From NCBI GenBank assembly GCA_002254335.1, contig NIVA01000126.1:1-9331 (forward strand): a stretch of 9,331 bases of DNA, written 5' to 3'. The DNA is from Bacteroidetes bacterium 4572_114. GTDB lineage: Bacteria; Bacteroidota; Bacteroidia; Bacteroidales; 4484-276. The translations under genes were made by a program, and so were the position numbers. Below, piece by piece: positions 1 to 7,548 of the stretch (its first letter is position 1; every line of letters starts with the position of its first letter). The notes under the pieces are model-generated. The model saw nothing but the letters and a program-made list of their open reading frames with translations. It was not told where the DNA came from and ran no database searches.

Positions 1-99
1 TTTAATTATGGATGGCAAAAGTAGTCAATTGTGTTTTGTCATTTGGGTTCAATAATAAATTGAATAATAATCTTTAACTTCGAGCCAAATTTTAATTTG
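1..99. other. AT-rich leader without a supported gene
   Basis: This is an AT-rich stretch before the ATPase-nuclease gene. Frame 1 is open from the window edge to a TAG at 22-24 and would encode only FNYGWQK, which could be the tail of an upstream gene but is too short to judge. An in-frame stop (TAA, 93-95) limits how far upstream the following gene can extend in its main frame. No convincing promoter or terminator was recognised. Confidence 0.4.
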
Positions 100-1646
100 A
101 TGTTAAAACGAGAGGATTTAATACATCAGGGCCGAATATCCCCAAGTATCATTATACACTTATCAGAAAAACATTAATTGAACAAGGTTTACGTTTAGTT
201 AACAATAGCAGATATTTTACTATTTGGGCACCACGTCAAACGGGGAAAAGTACCTATTTCAGGCAACTTGCCGGAGAACTGGAAAAGCAGGGGTATAAAG
301 TTGCCCATATCAATTTTGAAAACTACAAAAATGCAAGTAAAGAAGCTTTTTTAGAAAGATTATGCGGTGAGATAAAATTATTTTGGAGCATAGATTTCAG
401 GCACGAAGAATTATCCAGGATCTTTTATCAAATTGAAAAGATAAAGAAAAAAAAATGCGTTTTAATCATTGACGAAGTTGAAGGGATAAATCAAGGATAT
501 TTTGGAGACTTCCTACACTCTATCAGAAATGCTTACCATTCAAGGGAGGAACATTGTTTAAAAAGTGTAATCCTTGTAGGGGTATCAAATATTGTAGGGG
601 CAGTACAGGATAATGCAAGCGAAGCAAAGCAAGACCGTATGGTCCCGTTTAATATTGTCGATAACCTGAATGTCCCTTATTTTACTATTGATGAAGTTCG
701 TGAACTCCTTAACCAGCACGAAGGGGAAACCGGGCAGCTGTTTGAAGAGAAGGTAAAAGAAAAAATCTGGCAAATCACCGCCGGGCAACCTGGATTGGTA
801 AATGGTTTTGCGAAAATGCTTGTTGACAACAACCCCGATAAAAAGCTATTGGGTTGTGATAATTATTTGAAAGTAGAAGATTGGTATTTACGCCTGGCCA
901 TTGATAAAAACTTTGCAAATATTTTGAGCAAGGCACAAGAAGAGCGTACCTTTGTTGAACGCCTGCTTTTTACCGAAGATGAAATACCTTTTAAAATTGA
1001 CAGGCCAAGCATAAAACTTTTGCATACCAACGGGTTGATAAAAGACGATGGCAACGGAAACGTAACTTTTTGGGTGCCGTTTTACAAGAAGCGGCTTTAC
1101 GATGTTTTTTATCCATATACCAACGGCGAAAAGACTGGCATTTTGAGAAGTATTGCAATTGATACCCTTTTCGATAACAATGGAAACATCAAATTTGATG
1201 AACTAATTACAGGTTATAAGGAGTATGTAAAACGTCGCGGTTTTAAGGTCTTTATGGAAAAAGACGAAAACGGAAATTACAAATCCATAAAAGAAAGTGC
1301 TTTGGTTTATAGCTTCGAAACTTATCTGCAAGCATTTTTACAAATAACAAAAGGTAAAAGTTACAGGGAAGCGGACACTGGCCTGGGGAAAAGTGATTTG
1401 ATAATCAACGTCAAATCAAAAGAATATCTTGTTGAGACCAAGATTTACTATTATGAAAGTCAATTTCTTGAAGGGAAAAACCAACTTGCTTATTATTGCA
1501 AAAGTTTGGGGCTGAACAAAGGGGTTTACCTTGTTTTTTGCCCGACAGGTATTAAATACCCGGAAAGCATAAAGGAATTGACGGAAAATATTAACCAGGT
1601 AGATGTTTCAACCTATTTAGTTGAGTATGGTGAAGCTAAATGGTAA
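100..1646 (+). pseudogene. AAA-like ATPase with C-terminal PD-(D/E)XK nuclease domain, frame disrupted near the start
   Basis: About 514 residues are encoded if one 2-nt break is corrected. From position 114 the frame is open to TAA at 1644-1646, but it has no ATG, GTG or TTG before 639. Starting at 639 would remove the whole P-loop domain and leave 335 aa. The ATG at 100 reads MLKR and then runs out of frame, ending at 175-177. Removing two bases from GAGAG (110-114) joins it cleanly to GFNTSGPNIPKYHYT, a typical N-terminus of this family. In corrected numbering, Walker A is APRQTGKST (43-51) and Walker B is CVLIIDEVEG (119-128). A helical/winged middle section follows. The C-terminus has a PD-(D/E)XK core: an upstream Glu near 406, GKSDLII with Asp 432, then VETK with Glu 445 and Lys 447. 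The architecture resembles the AAA-ATPase_like/DUF1703 type proteins that occur as many paralogues in Bacteroidota. Their function is not established. It converges on the DUF4296-recQ pair. It is either a recent pseudogene, a sequencing error, or uses an unusual start. Confidence 0.8.
110..114 (+). other. 2-nt frame disruption in the ATPase-nuclease gene
   Basis: GAGAG at 110-114 looks like a GA/AG dinucleotide gain. With GAG instead, the ATG at 100 reads MLKRGFNTSGPN and enters the long open frame. No canonical X XXY YYZ slippery heptamer is seen in the phase of the ATG frame (ATG TTA AAA CGA), so programmed -1 frameshifting is not supported. Confidence 0.6.
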
Positions 1647-1671
1647 AACAAAAAAAACACAGTTTGCCCAG

Positions 1672-1687
1672 TTTCTTCCACAAGAAA
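1672..1687. terminator. Weak hairpin in the convergent spacer
   Basis: TTTCTT (1672-1677) and AAGAAA (1682-1687) form a perfect 6-bp stem with the 4-nt loop CCAC, lying between two convergent genes. A run of A at 1651-1657 reads as a T-tract for the minus-strand transcript, but about 14 nt beyond the stem. The stem is AT-rich, so this is at best a weak terminator candidate. The spacer holds nothing else. Confidence 0.2.
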
Positions 1688-1711
1688 TAGTAGAAGCAAG
1701 AAATGGGAGCT

Positions 1712-2086
1712 TCACAATCCTTCAGGCTCCTTCACCTCAGCTTGTAGCTGGCTTAACTTTGTAATAACCTTTTCATATATATTCTCATATATCTCAAGGT
1801 GTTGTTCGTAATAGGCTGTGCTTTCCTCGTATTTTTTTTTGCTGATGTTATGTTTGGCAAATACCTTTTCAAATGAGGTGATGGCTATATTTTCTTCATA
1901 TTTTCCTATCCGTCTCATTTCCCGCAACACTGCCTCGGCAATTTGCATGTCAACAATTATTACAACCATTGAGTCGGGCTGGATTATATTTTCAGGTACT
2001 TTATTTTCGGTTAGGTCTTGTTTTGGCGCACACGAAAAAAGTATAAGTATTGTTAAGAAGGGTACAACTGCGAAAATTCTGTTCAT
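1712..2086 (-). CDS. DUF4296-type small lipoprotein
   Basis: The product is a 124-aa predicted lipoprotein. It begins MNRIF, followed by a hydrophobic segment and the lipobox LFSC, with the acylated cysteine at residue 19. This is a classic signal peptidase II site, so the mature protein should be anchored in the outer or inner membrane facing the periplasm. The mature part opens with a proline-containing segment (PENIIQPDSMVVIIVDMQIAEAVL) that matches the pattern of the Bacteroidota DUF4296 family. Alpha-helical, charged sequence follows to the C-terminus. The function of the family is unknown. The open frame extends 20 codons upstream to an ATG at 2146, but that would bury the signal peptide, so the start at 2086 is preferred. 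It lies 73 nt downstream of the recQ stop on the same strand, with no clear promoter between them, so co-transcription with recQ is likely. Confidence 0.8.
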   Translation of the reverse strand: MNRIFAVVPFLTILILFSCAPKQDLTENKVPENIIQPDSMVVIIVDMQIAEAVLREMRRIGKYEENIAITSFEKVFAKHNISKKKYEESTAYYEQHLEIYENIYEKVITKLSQLQAEVKEPEGL

Positions 2087-2159
2087 CCGGTGAGATTTTG
2101 GGCTGCCCGTATTATGCCGAAAATCGTTAATTATCAATTCGCGCATTCGCAGCTATTTT

Positions 2160-4385
2160 TTAATTTCCAACTTCCGACATGAATTTAATCCGCATAAGGC
2201 GGATCTCTTCTTCATTAAACTCTTCCTCACCTAACTCATCGAGGGCATCCTGGATTGAGTCAGATTCGGCTTCATTGAAATATTCAATAATTTCTTCCTG
2301 ATGGTACTGATCAACAAATTCGCTGACATAGTAATCGATATCGAGTTTTGTGCCGGAGGCGACAATCCTTTCAATTTCTGTAAGCAGTTCATCAATTGTA
2401 AGCCCCTTGGTCCTGGCAATATCCACAAGAGAAAGTTTTCTGTCGATGCTCTTGATCACATAAACTTTAAGCCCCGATTTATTAATAACCGATTTAACCA
2501 CAAGGTCGTTGGGCCTCATAATGTCGTTCTCCTCAACATAGTCGCTGATCAATTCGAGGAAAGGTTCCCCATATTTTTGGGCTTTTCCCTGGCCAACACC
2601 GGTAATCTGGGTAAGCTCCTCCATTTTAATGGGATATTGGATAGCCATATCTTCCAGTGATGGATCCTGAAAAATAACAAATGGCGGAAGTTTTTCATGT
2701 CTTGAAATGTCTTTACGTAAATCTTTCAGCATCGAAAACAGGGCCTGATCGGCAGAGATAGTTTTATGTCCGCCACCCCCAGTAAAAATTTCGTCGTCAT
2801 CATTCGGGTTATCGTAGTCATGGTCTTTGGCCAACATTACCGAATATGGGTCCATAATGAAGTCATGGCCCTTTTTGGTCATCTTCAACAATCCATAATT
2901 GTCTATATCTTTAACAATTAAATTTTGTATCAGGGCTTGTCTGATAACAGCGTTCCAAAACTTTTCGTCATTATCGGCGCCACGGCCAAAAGATTTTATA
3001 ATGTGGTGCTTATACGATTTAAGTGCTGCTGTATTTTTACCAACCAGGATGTTAACTATATGTTTTGCCTTAAAGAGTTCTTTTACTTCCAATATAGTCT
3101 CAAGTACAATAACAATGTAATCCCGGCCTTCGAATTTTTCTTTCGGGTGCAGACAGTTGTCACACGAACCGCAGTTGTCTCGTGGATATTCCTCTCCAAA
3201 ATAATGTAACAGTTGTTTATGGCGGCAGATAGATGACTCAGCATAAGAAACAGTTTCTAACAAAAGTTGTTGGGCAATTTCCTGTTCGGCAACAGGCTTT
3301 CCCTTCATAAATTTTTCCAACTTTTGAATGTCGTCATAGCTGTAAAATGTTATGCAATTTCCTTCACCGTCGTCACGGCCCGACCGGCCTGTCTCCTGGT
3401 AATACCCTTCCAGGCTTTTTGGCATGTCGTGGTGGATAACAAACCTCACATCGGGTTTGTCTATCCCCATGCCAAAAGCAATTGTTGCCACAATAACGTC
3501 CTTTTCTTCCATTAGGAACATATCCTGGTTGGTTCGTCGTGTAACGGCATCTAAACCGGCATGATACGGCAGTGCCTTAATCCCGTTTACCTGTAACGTT
3601 TCTGCAATCTCTTCCACTTTTTTACGGCTCAGGCAATACACAATACCCGATTTCCCTAAGTGTTGTTTAATATATTTGATAATATCCTTGATTACATCTT
3701 TGGTTTTGGGGCGTACTTCATAATAAAGGTTGGCGCGGTCGAAAGAGGATGTATAAATTGTGGCATCAAGAATATTCAGGTTTTTAAGGATATCGTGCTG
3801 GACTTTTGGCGTGGCAGTGGCAGTAAGTGCAATTACCGGGACATCCTGGCCAATGGCTTCAATGATTGGCCTCAGCCGTCTGTATTCAGGCCTGAAATCA
3901 TGTCCCCATTCAGAAATGCAATGTGCTTCGTCAATGGCAAAAAACGAAATATTTATACTCTTAAGAAATTCAACATTTTCTTCCTTTGTCAATGATTCGG
4001 GGGCCACATAAAGCAATTTTGTTGTTTCATTTGTAAGGTCTTCCTTAACTTTTGCGATTTCAACTTTTGATAATGAAGAATTAAGAAAATGGGCAATGCC
4101 CTGATCAGTGCCAAAATTCCGGAGGGTGTCAACCTGGTTTTTCATCAAGGCGATAAGTGGTGATATTATTATTGCAGTACCTTTTTTAATTAGTGCCGGA
4201 AGTTGATAACACATCGACTTACCGCCACCGGTTGGCATTATCACAAAAGTATCTTTACCATCTAAAAGGTTGTAGATTATGGCTTCCTGGTTGCCTTTAA
4301 AACTATCGAAGCCAAAGAATTGTTTCAAAACTTCATGAAGTGGGTAATCCTTGACCCCCATCACGGCAGTGTCTTGTTTTAACAT
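2160..4385 (-). CDS. recQ: ATP-dependent DNA helicase RecQ
   Basis: This is a complete RecQ-family 3'-5' DNA helicase of 741 aa, acting in recombination and repair of stalled or broken DNA. Numbered from the chosen start, it has Walker A PTGGGKS (51-57), motif II DEAH (152-155) followed by the aromatic-rich loop CISEWGHDFRPEY, motif III TATATPK, motif IV VYCLSRKK, motif V ATIAFGMGIDKPDVRFVIH, and motif VI QETGRSGRD (330-338). The RQC zinc site uses Cys 387, 405, 408 and 411. A winged-helix RQC region (about 415-510) and an HRDC domain (about 545-620, with ITGVGQGKAQKYG) follow. The last ~100 residues are a helix-turn-helix-like acidic tail usual in Bacteroidota RecQ and absent from E. coli RecQ. 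The frame is open to 4442, but MINLRGCKLKSIKILFFLT is not family-like. ATG at 4385 (MLKQDTAV) is preferred, with 4361 (MGVKDYPL) also possible. It is divergent from kdsD and followed by the DUF4296 gene. No lesion is seen. Confidence 0.96.
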   Translation of the reverse strand: MLKQDTAVMGVKDYPLHEVLKQFFGFDSFKGNQEAIIYNLLDGKDTFVIMPTGGGKSMCYQLPALIKKGTAIIISPLIALMKNQVDTLRNFGTDQGIAHFLNSSLSKVEIAKVKEDLTNETTKLLYVAPESLTKEENVEFLKSINISFFAIDEAHCISEWGHDFRPEYRRLRPIIEAIGQDVPVIALTATATPKVQHDILKNLNILDATIYTSSFDRANLYYEVRPKTKDVIKDIIKYIKQHLGKSGIVYCLSRKKVEEIAETLQVNGIKALPYHAGLDAVTRRTNQDMFLMEEKDVIVATIAFGMGIDKPDVRFVIHHDMPKSLEGYYQETGRSGRDDGEGNCITFYSYDDIQKLEKFMKGKPVAEQEIAQQLLLETVSYAESSICRHKQLLHYFGEEYPRDNCGSCDNCLHPKEKFEGRDYIVIVLETILEVKELFKAKHIVNILVGKNTAALKSYKHHIIKSFGRGADNDEKFWNAVIRQALIQNLIVKDIDNYGLLKMTKKGHDFIMDPYSVMLAKDHDYDNPNDDDEIFTGGGGHKTISADQALFSMLKDLRKDISRHEKLPPFVIFQDPSLEDMAIQYPIKMEELTQITGVGQGKAQKYGEPFLELISDYVEENDIMRPNDLVVKSVINKSGLKVYVIKSIDRKLSLVDIARTKGLTIDELLTEIERIVASGTKLDIDYYVSEFVDQYHQEEIIEYFNEAESDSIQDALDELGEEEFNEEEIRLMRIKFMSEVGN

Positions 4386-4518
4386 AGTCAAAAAAAATAG
4401 TATCTTAATAGATTTTAACTTGCAACCCCTTAAATTAATCATGCAGGCCGCAGACGAAAGATATTCAAAATTATTCTTTGTTAAGAACGCAGTTGATTAT
4501 TAATTCAATAACTAATTA

Positions 4519-4553
4519 CAAATTTAATAAAAATTTTTTAGAACGAAAACAAA
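4519..4553 (-). promoter_or_regulatory. Candidate recQ promoter
   Basis: On the minus strand, TAAATTTG (4526 to 4519) matches the Bacteroidota -7 consensus TAnnTTTG. TTTG (4553 to 4550) lies 23 nt upstream as a -33 element, at the long end of the accepted spacing. Transcription would start near 4512, giving a leader of about 130 nt to the preferred ATG. Such motifs arise easily in AT-rich DNA. Confidence 0.35.
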
Positions 4554-4643
4554 TTTTTTTTACAAAACTTTAATACGGGATAAACTCTAATCTAACAAAT
4601 GCGTTAATCAATCATAAAATTAATTCATTTTCTGATAATCAAT

Positions 4644-4651
4644 TAATTTTG
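4644..4651 (+). promoter_or_regulatory. Candidate kdsD -7 box
   Basis: TAATTTTG matches TAnnTTTG and lies 42 nt before the kdsD ATG, so transcription would begin near 4658 with a leader of about 36 nt. A clear TTTG -33 element is not seen. A second match, TATATTTG at 4683-4690, is too close to the start codon to serve unless the message is nearly leaderless. Confidence 0.35.
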
Positions 4652-4656
4652 TGCAA

Positions 4657-4674
4657 AAAAATTAATTAATTTTT
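4657..4674. repeat. 18-bp perfect AT palindrome in the kdsD leader
   Basis: AAAAATTAATTAATTTTT is perfectly self-complementary and centred between 4665 and 4666. It sits at or just after the predicted kdsD transcription start. It could be an operator for a dimeric regulator, but pure A/T palindromes are frequent in spacers of this composition. Confidence 0.35.
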
Positions 4675-4693
4675 CAGGACAATATATTTGGTT

Positions 4694-5662
4694 ATGAAAA
4701 AGACTTATCGGGAGATTAAACAAATTGCATCGAAAACAATTGAAACAGAGGCTTATGCAATAACAAAATTAATTGATTATATTGATGATGGCTTTGCGAA
4801 ATGTGTTGAAGCAGTCCTTTTATCAAAAGGGAGGGTGATTATTACCGGAATTGGGAAAAGTGCTGTTATCGGTTCAAAGATTGTTGCAACGTTAAATTCA
4901 ACCGGGACACCGGCAATTTTTATGCATGCTGCCGATGCTGTCCACGGCGATCTTGGGATTATCCAAAAAGACGACATCATCCTTTGTATTTCAAATTCCG
5001 GCAACACACCCGAAATTAAAATACTTATCCCTTACATAAAACTCTCGGGCAACCTGCTGATTGGGTTGGTTGGAAACAGGAAATCGTACCTGGCACAGCA
5101 AGCCGACCTGATTATTGATGCCACTGTTGAAAAGGAGGCCTGTCCAAACAACCTTGCCCCCACGTCCAGCACTACCGCGCAGTTGGTAATGGGGGATGCA
5201 CTGGCGGTAAGCCTTTTGGAATGTCGGGGGTTTACTACCGAAGATTACGCAAAATACCATCCGGGAGGTGTACTTGGCAAAAAACTTTTCCTGCGTGTTT
5301 CCGATCTCTATTTGCAAAATGAAAAACCACAGGTCCAGGCCAGTGCTGATGTAACCACTGCTATTATCGAGATTTCCTCGAAACTACTTGGCGCTACTGC
5401 TGTCCTTGATAGGGAAAAACTGATAGGTATGATAACCGACGGCGACCTGAGGCGCATGATGCAATCGGGCAAGCCTTTGAATGAGCTGATGGCAAAAGAT
5501 ATAATGACCACTAATCCGAAAACCGTTGGGCCAAACAGCCTTGTTGCCCATGCACTTGACATTATGCGCTCGAAAAATATCACACAACTCCTTGTGGAGG
5601 ACAAAGGGCAATACCTTGGCGTGATACACCTGCACGATATTTTAAAGGAGGGGATATTGTAA
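4694..5662 (+). CDS. kdsD: D-arabinose 5-phosphate isomerase (KdsD/KpsF/GutQ family)
   Basis: The 322-aa cytoplasmic enzyme interconverts D-ribulose 5-phosphate and D-arabinose 5-phosphate, the first committed step towards the LPS inner-core sugar Kdo. An N-terminal SIS sugar-isomerase domain (about 1-200) is followed by two CBS domains (about 205-322, with GMITDGDLRR and LGVIHLHDIL). The conserved catalytic set is present: Lys55 in GIGKS, Glu107 in SNSGNTPEI, Glu148 in VEKEACP and His189 in YHPGGVLG. These have the same spacing as E. coli KdsD K59/E111/E152/H193. His84 in HGDLG is also present. Length fits the family (about 320-330 aa). Two starts are possible: ATG at 4694, or TTG at 4688, which is 8 nt after AGGA (4676-4679). 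ATG is preferred because SD use is weak in this phylum. Divergent recQ-kpsF pairing is, from memory, common in Bacteroidota. The gene is intact. Confidence 0.96.
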   Translation: MKKTYREIKQIASKTIETEAYAITKLIDYIDDGFAKCVEAVLLSKGRVIITGIGKSAVIGSKIVATLNSTGTPAIFMHAADAVHGDLGIIQKDDIILCISNSGNTPEIKILIPYIKLSGNLLIGLVGNRKSYLAQQADLIIDATVEKEACPNNLAPTSSTTAQLVMGDALAVSLLECRGFTTEDYAKYHPGGVLGKKLFLRVSDLYLQNEKPQVQASADVTTAIIEISSKLLGATAVLDREKLIGMITDGDLRRMMQSGKPLNELMAKDIMTTNPKTVGPNSLVAHALDIMRSKNITQLLVEDKGQYLGVIHLHDILKEGIL

Positions 5663-5694
5663 AATATCATCAGGGCAAATGCTACAAAAATTGT

Positions 5695-5729
5695 ATGGCC
5701 GATGGCTTTTTATGACGATGGCCATTTTG
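5695..5729 (+). terminator. Possible kdsD terminator hairpin
   Basis: ATGGCC (5695-5700) pairs with GGCCAT (5720-5725) across a 19-nt loop and is followed by TTTTG (5725-5729), 33 nt after the kdsD stop. The GC-containing stem and T-run suggest a factor-independent terminator, but the loop is long and the T-run short. Confidence 0.3.
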
Positions 5730-5747
5730 TGTTGTTTACCGTTTCGT

Positions 5748-5838
5748 TCCAGCCTGATTAATTCATAGGTTTTTCGTCATGAGAAGTCAAAGTAGTTTGG
5801 CTTCGCAATAGATCAATTTGTGAATTAATCAGGTTGGG
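5748..5838. repeat. 91-nt nested inverted-repeat structure
   Basis: The outer arms contain a perfect 13-bp inverted repeat: CCTGATTAATTCA (5753-5765) and TGAATTAATCAGG (5821-5833). Allowing G-U pairs, the stem extends to 24 continuous pairs (5748-5771 with 5815-5838). The interior holds a second hairpin: GAAGTCAAA (5783-5791) pairs with TTTGGCTTC (5796-5804), with one G-U pair and the loop GTAG. This much pairing in a 185-nt spacer is not expected by chance. It could be a structured RNA element in the leader of the downstream gene, an intergenic RNA, or a small palindromic mobile/repeat unit. No promoter box was recognised just before it. Confidence 0.6.
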
Positions 5839-5917
5839 TTCAAAAATATGCCTACAATCGCTAAACATCTAATTCCTTTTTGCCGGCATTAATTGTTTCG
5901 GCCAGCTTACTAAAATT

Positions 5918-7387
5918 ATGGGCGTGGTGAAAGACTCTGCTACCGGTGAACCAATGCCTTTTGTAAACGTAGTTTTTAAGGGGACGACGATTGGCTTGAC
6001 CACCGGTTTTGATGGTTCCTACTCCATCGAAACAAAAAGCCCTGCCGATAGTATTATCGCCTCTTTTGTTGGGTACGGCCGACAGGTGAAAGCGGTTGTT
6101 AAGGGCAAATTCCAATACATCAATTTTAGCCTTGGGCCAAGTAGTTTTATTCTTGAAACGGTTGTAATAAAAGCCGGGGAGAATCCTGCTGAAATCCTTC
6201 TCAGGAAGATTATCAGGAACAAAGAAAAAAACGATCCCGACAAATACGATGCATATCAATACGAAGCCTATAACAAAATCCAGATCGATGCCAACAACAT
6301 AACGGATAAATTTAAGAAACGGCGGATATTCAGGCAATTCCAGTTTATTTTCAATAATGTGGACACCTCAACGGTGAATGGCAAGGCCTATTTGCCGATT
6401 TTCCTGTCTGAGTCGCTGTCTGAGGTTTATTCCAGGAGAAAACCCAGGGCATCCATCGAGATAATCAAGGCAACAAAAATCTCGGGTATCGAAAACGAAA
6501 GTGTGATGCAGTTTTTGGGGGATAAGTTTCAGCACACAAATATTTATGACAATTACATCAACCTTTTTCAAAAAAACTTTGTTAGCCCTATTTCCAACTC
6601 CGGCCTGAATTTTTACAAATACTATCTGATTGACAGTGCATATTTCGACAACAAGTGGTGTTACAAAGTAATGTTCAAGCCCAGGCATAAACAAACCCTT
6701 ACTTTTACAGGGCATTATTGGGTGCACGATACTACTTTTGCTATCAAGCAGGTAGAAATGCGCATTGTTGATGATGCCAATATCAATTTTATTAACGACC
6801 TGGTGATTGCCCTGGAATACGACCTGGTGGACGGGAAGTATTGGCTGTTGACAAAAGATTATATAATTGGTGATTTCAACCTGATTGAAGATGATAAAAA
6901 GACACTTGGCTTTTTTGGCCGAAAAACTACTACTTATCGAAATTACCTGATCGACCAGCCAAAAGATGATAAATTTTATTCCAACCCCGTAAACATTGTG
7001 GTCGAAGACAGTGCACATTTGCAAGTTGATGAATTTTGGGACAAAAACCGGCACGAGGAGCTTACCCGGGATGAAAAAACCATCTATTTCATGATAGATA
7101 CCCTGAAGACCATCCCCCGTTTCAATACCTATATTGATATTATCGAAATGGTTACCACCGGATATTACGAAACCGGTAATTTCGAGTTGGGGCCGTATGC
7201 TTCTACGCTTAGTTTCAATGCTGTGGAAGGGGTTCGTTTTAGGTTTGGCGGGCGCACAAGTAATAAGTTCAGTACCAAAATTATGCTGTTTGGCCATGTG
7301 GCTTACGGAACAATGGATTCGCGATGGAAGTATGGCGGTGGCTTTCTTTATATGTTATGGCGGTGGCTTTCTTTATATGTTGAATAA
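5918..7387 (+). CDS. N-terminal fragment of the DUF5686 protein
   Basis: This is the longest continuous frame of the broken gene, at 489 aa. Residues 1 to about 70 form a CarboxypepD_reg-like beta-sandwich (GVVKDSATGEPMPFVNVVFKGTTIG and FDGSYSIET), as seen at the N-terminus of many Bacteroidota surface proteins. The rest is the DUF5686 periplasmic and early barrel region. The ATG at 5918 lies inside the domain's first strand, so it is probably an internal Met. Starting here leaves no signal peptide, which would prevent export. The last residues (LWRWLSLYVE) are out-of-frame sequence read from the second copy of the 25-bp duplication. Confidence 0.7.
   Translation: MGVVKDSATGEPMPFVNVVFKGTTIGLTTGFDGSYSIETKSPADSIIASFVGYGRQVKAVVKGKFQYINFSLGPSSFILETVVIKAGENPAEILLRKIIRNKEKNDPDKYDAYQYEAYNKIQIDANNITDKFKKRRIFRQFQFIFNNVDTSTVNGKAYLPIFLSESLSEVYSRRKPRASIEIIKATKISGIENESVMQFLGDKFQHTNIYDNYINLFQKNFVSPISNSGLNFYKYYLIDSAYFDNKWCYKVMFKPRHKQTLTFTGHYWVHDTTFAIKQVEMRIVDDANINFINDLVIALEYDLVDGKYWLLTKDYIIGDFNLIEDDKKTLGFFGRKTTTYRNYLIDQPKDDKFYSNPVNIVVEDSAHLQVDEFWDKNRHEELTRDEKTIYFMIDTLKTIPRFNTYIDIIEMVTTGYYETGNFELGPYASTLSFNAVEGVRFRFGGRTSNKFSTKIMLFGHVAYGTMDSRWKYGGGFLYMLWRWLSLYVE
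7331..7380 (+). repeat. Exact 25-bp tandem duplication causing a frameshift
   Basis: Positions 7331-7355 and 7356-7380 are identical and adjacent (unit begins TATGGCGGTGGC and ends TTTATATGT). Because 25 is not a multiple of three, the extra copy shifts the frame and produces a stop at 7385-7387. Reading through a single copy restores the protein: KYGGGFLYMLNKNPRRAFGG. Loss of one unit by slippage or recombination would repair this site exactly. Confidence 0.95.
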
Positions 7388-7548
7388 AAATCCACGCAGG
7401 GCATTTGGAGGGTCATTTCAATACGACCTGGAACAACTTGGGGCAAGCCAGAATGCATTTCGTGAGGATTTTTTCCTGGCCTTCCTGTTCAGGCGAAACC
7501 CTGCCGATAAGCTATCGTTGGTAGAAGGGATGAAAGTCCATTACGAGC

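Noticed and set aside
100..177. Programmed -1 ribosomal frameshift linking the ATG at 100 to the ATPase frame
   Set aside because: The phase ATG TTA AAA CGA contains no canonical slippery heptamer, and no strong downstream structure was seen. A 2-nt mutation or error is simpler.
2087..2146. Upstream extension of the DUF4296 gene to ATG 2146
   Set aside because: It would put 20 residues before the lipoprotein signal peptide. MNRIF at 2086 gives a standard lipobox position.
2301..2660. 119-aa plus-strand ORF inside recQ
   Set aside because: It is a shadow of the recQ HRDC and tail coding region, with no independent signal.
5645..5651. Strong Shine-Dalgarno-like AAGGAGG
   Set aside because: It lies inside the last codons of kdsD, with no well-placed start after it. 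Bacteroidota rarely rely on such sites.
5653..5668. Small hairpin GATATT-GTAA-AATATC over the kdsD stop
   Set aside because: It is a 6-bp AT-rich stem without a T-run, too weak to call a terminator. The 5695-5729 hairpin is the better candidate.
6368..7297. 309-aa minus-strand ORF opposite the DUF5686 gene
   Set aside because: It is antisense to clear DUF5686 coding sequence, has no recognisable motif, and has no start context.
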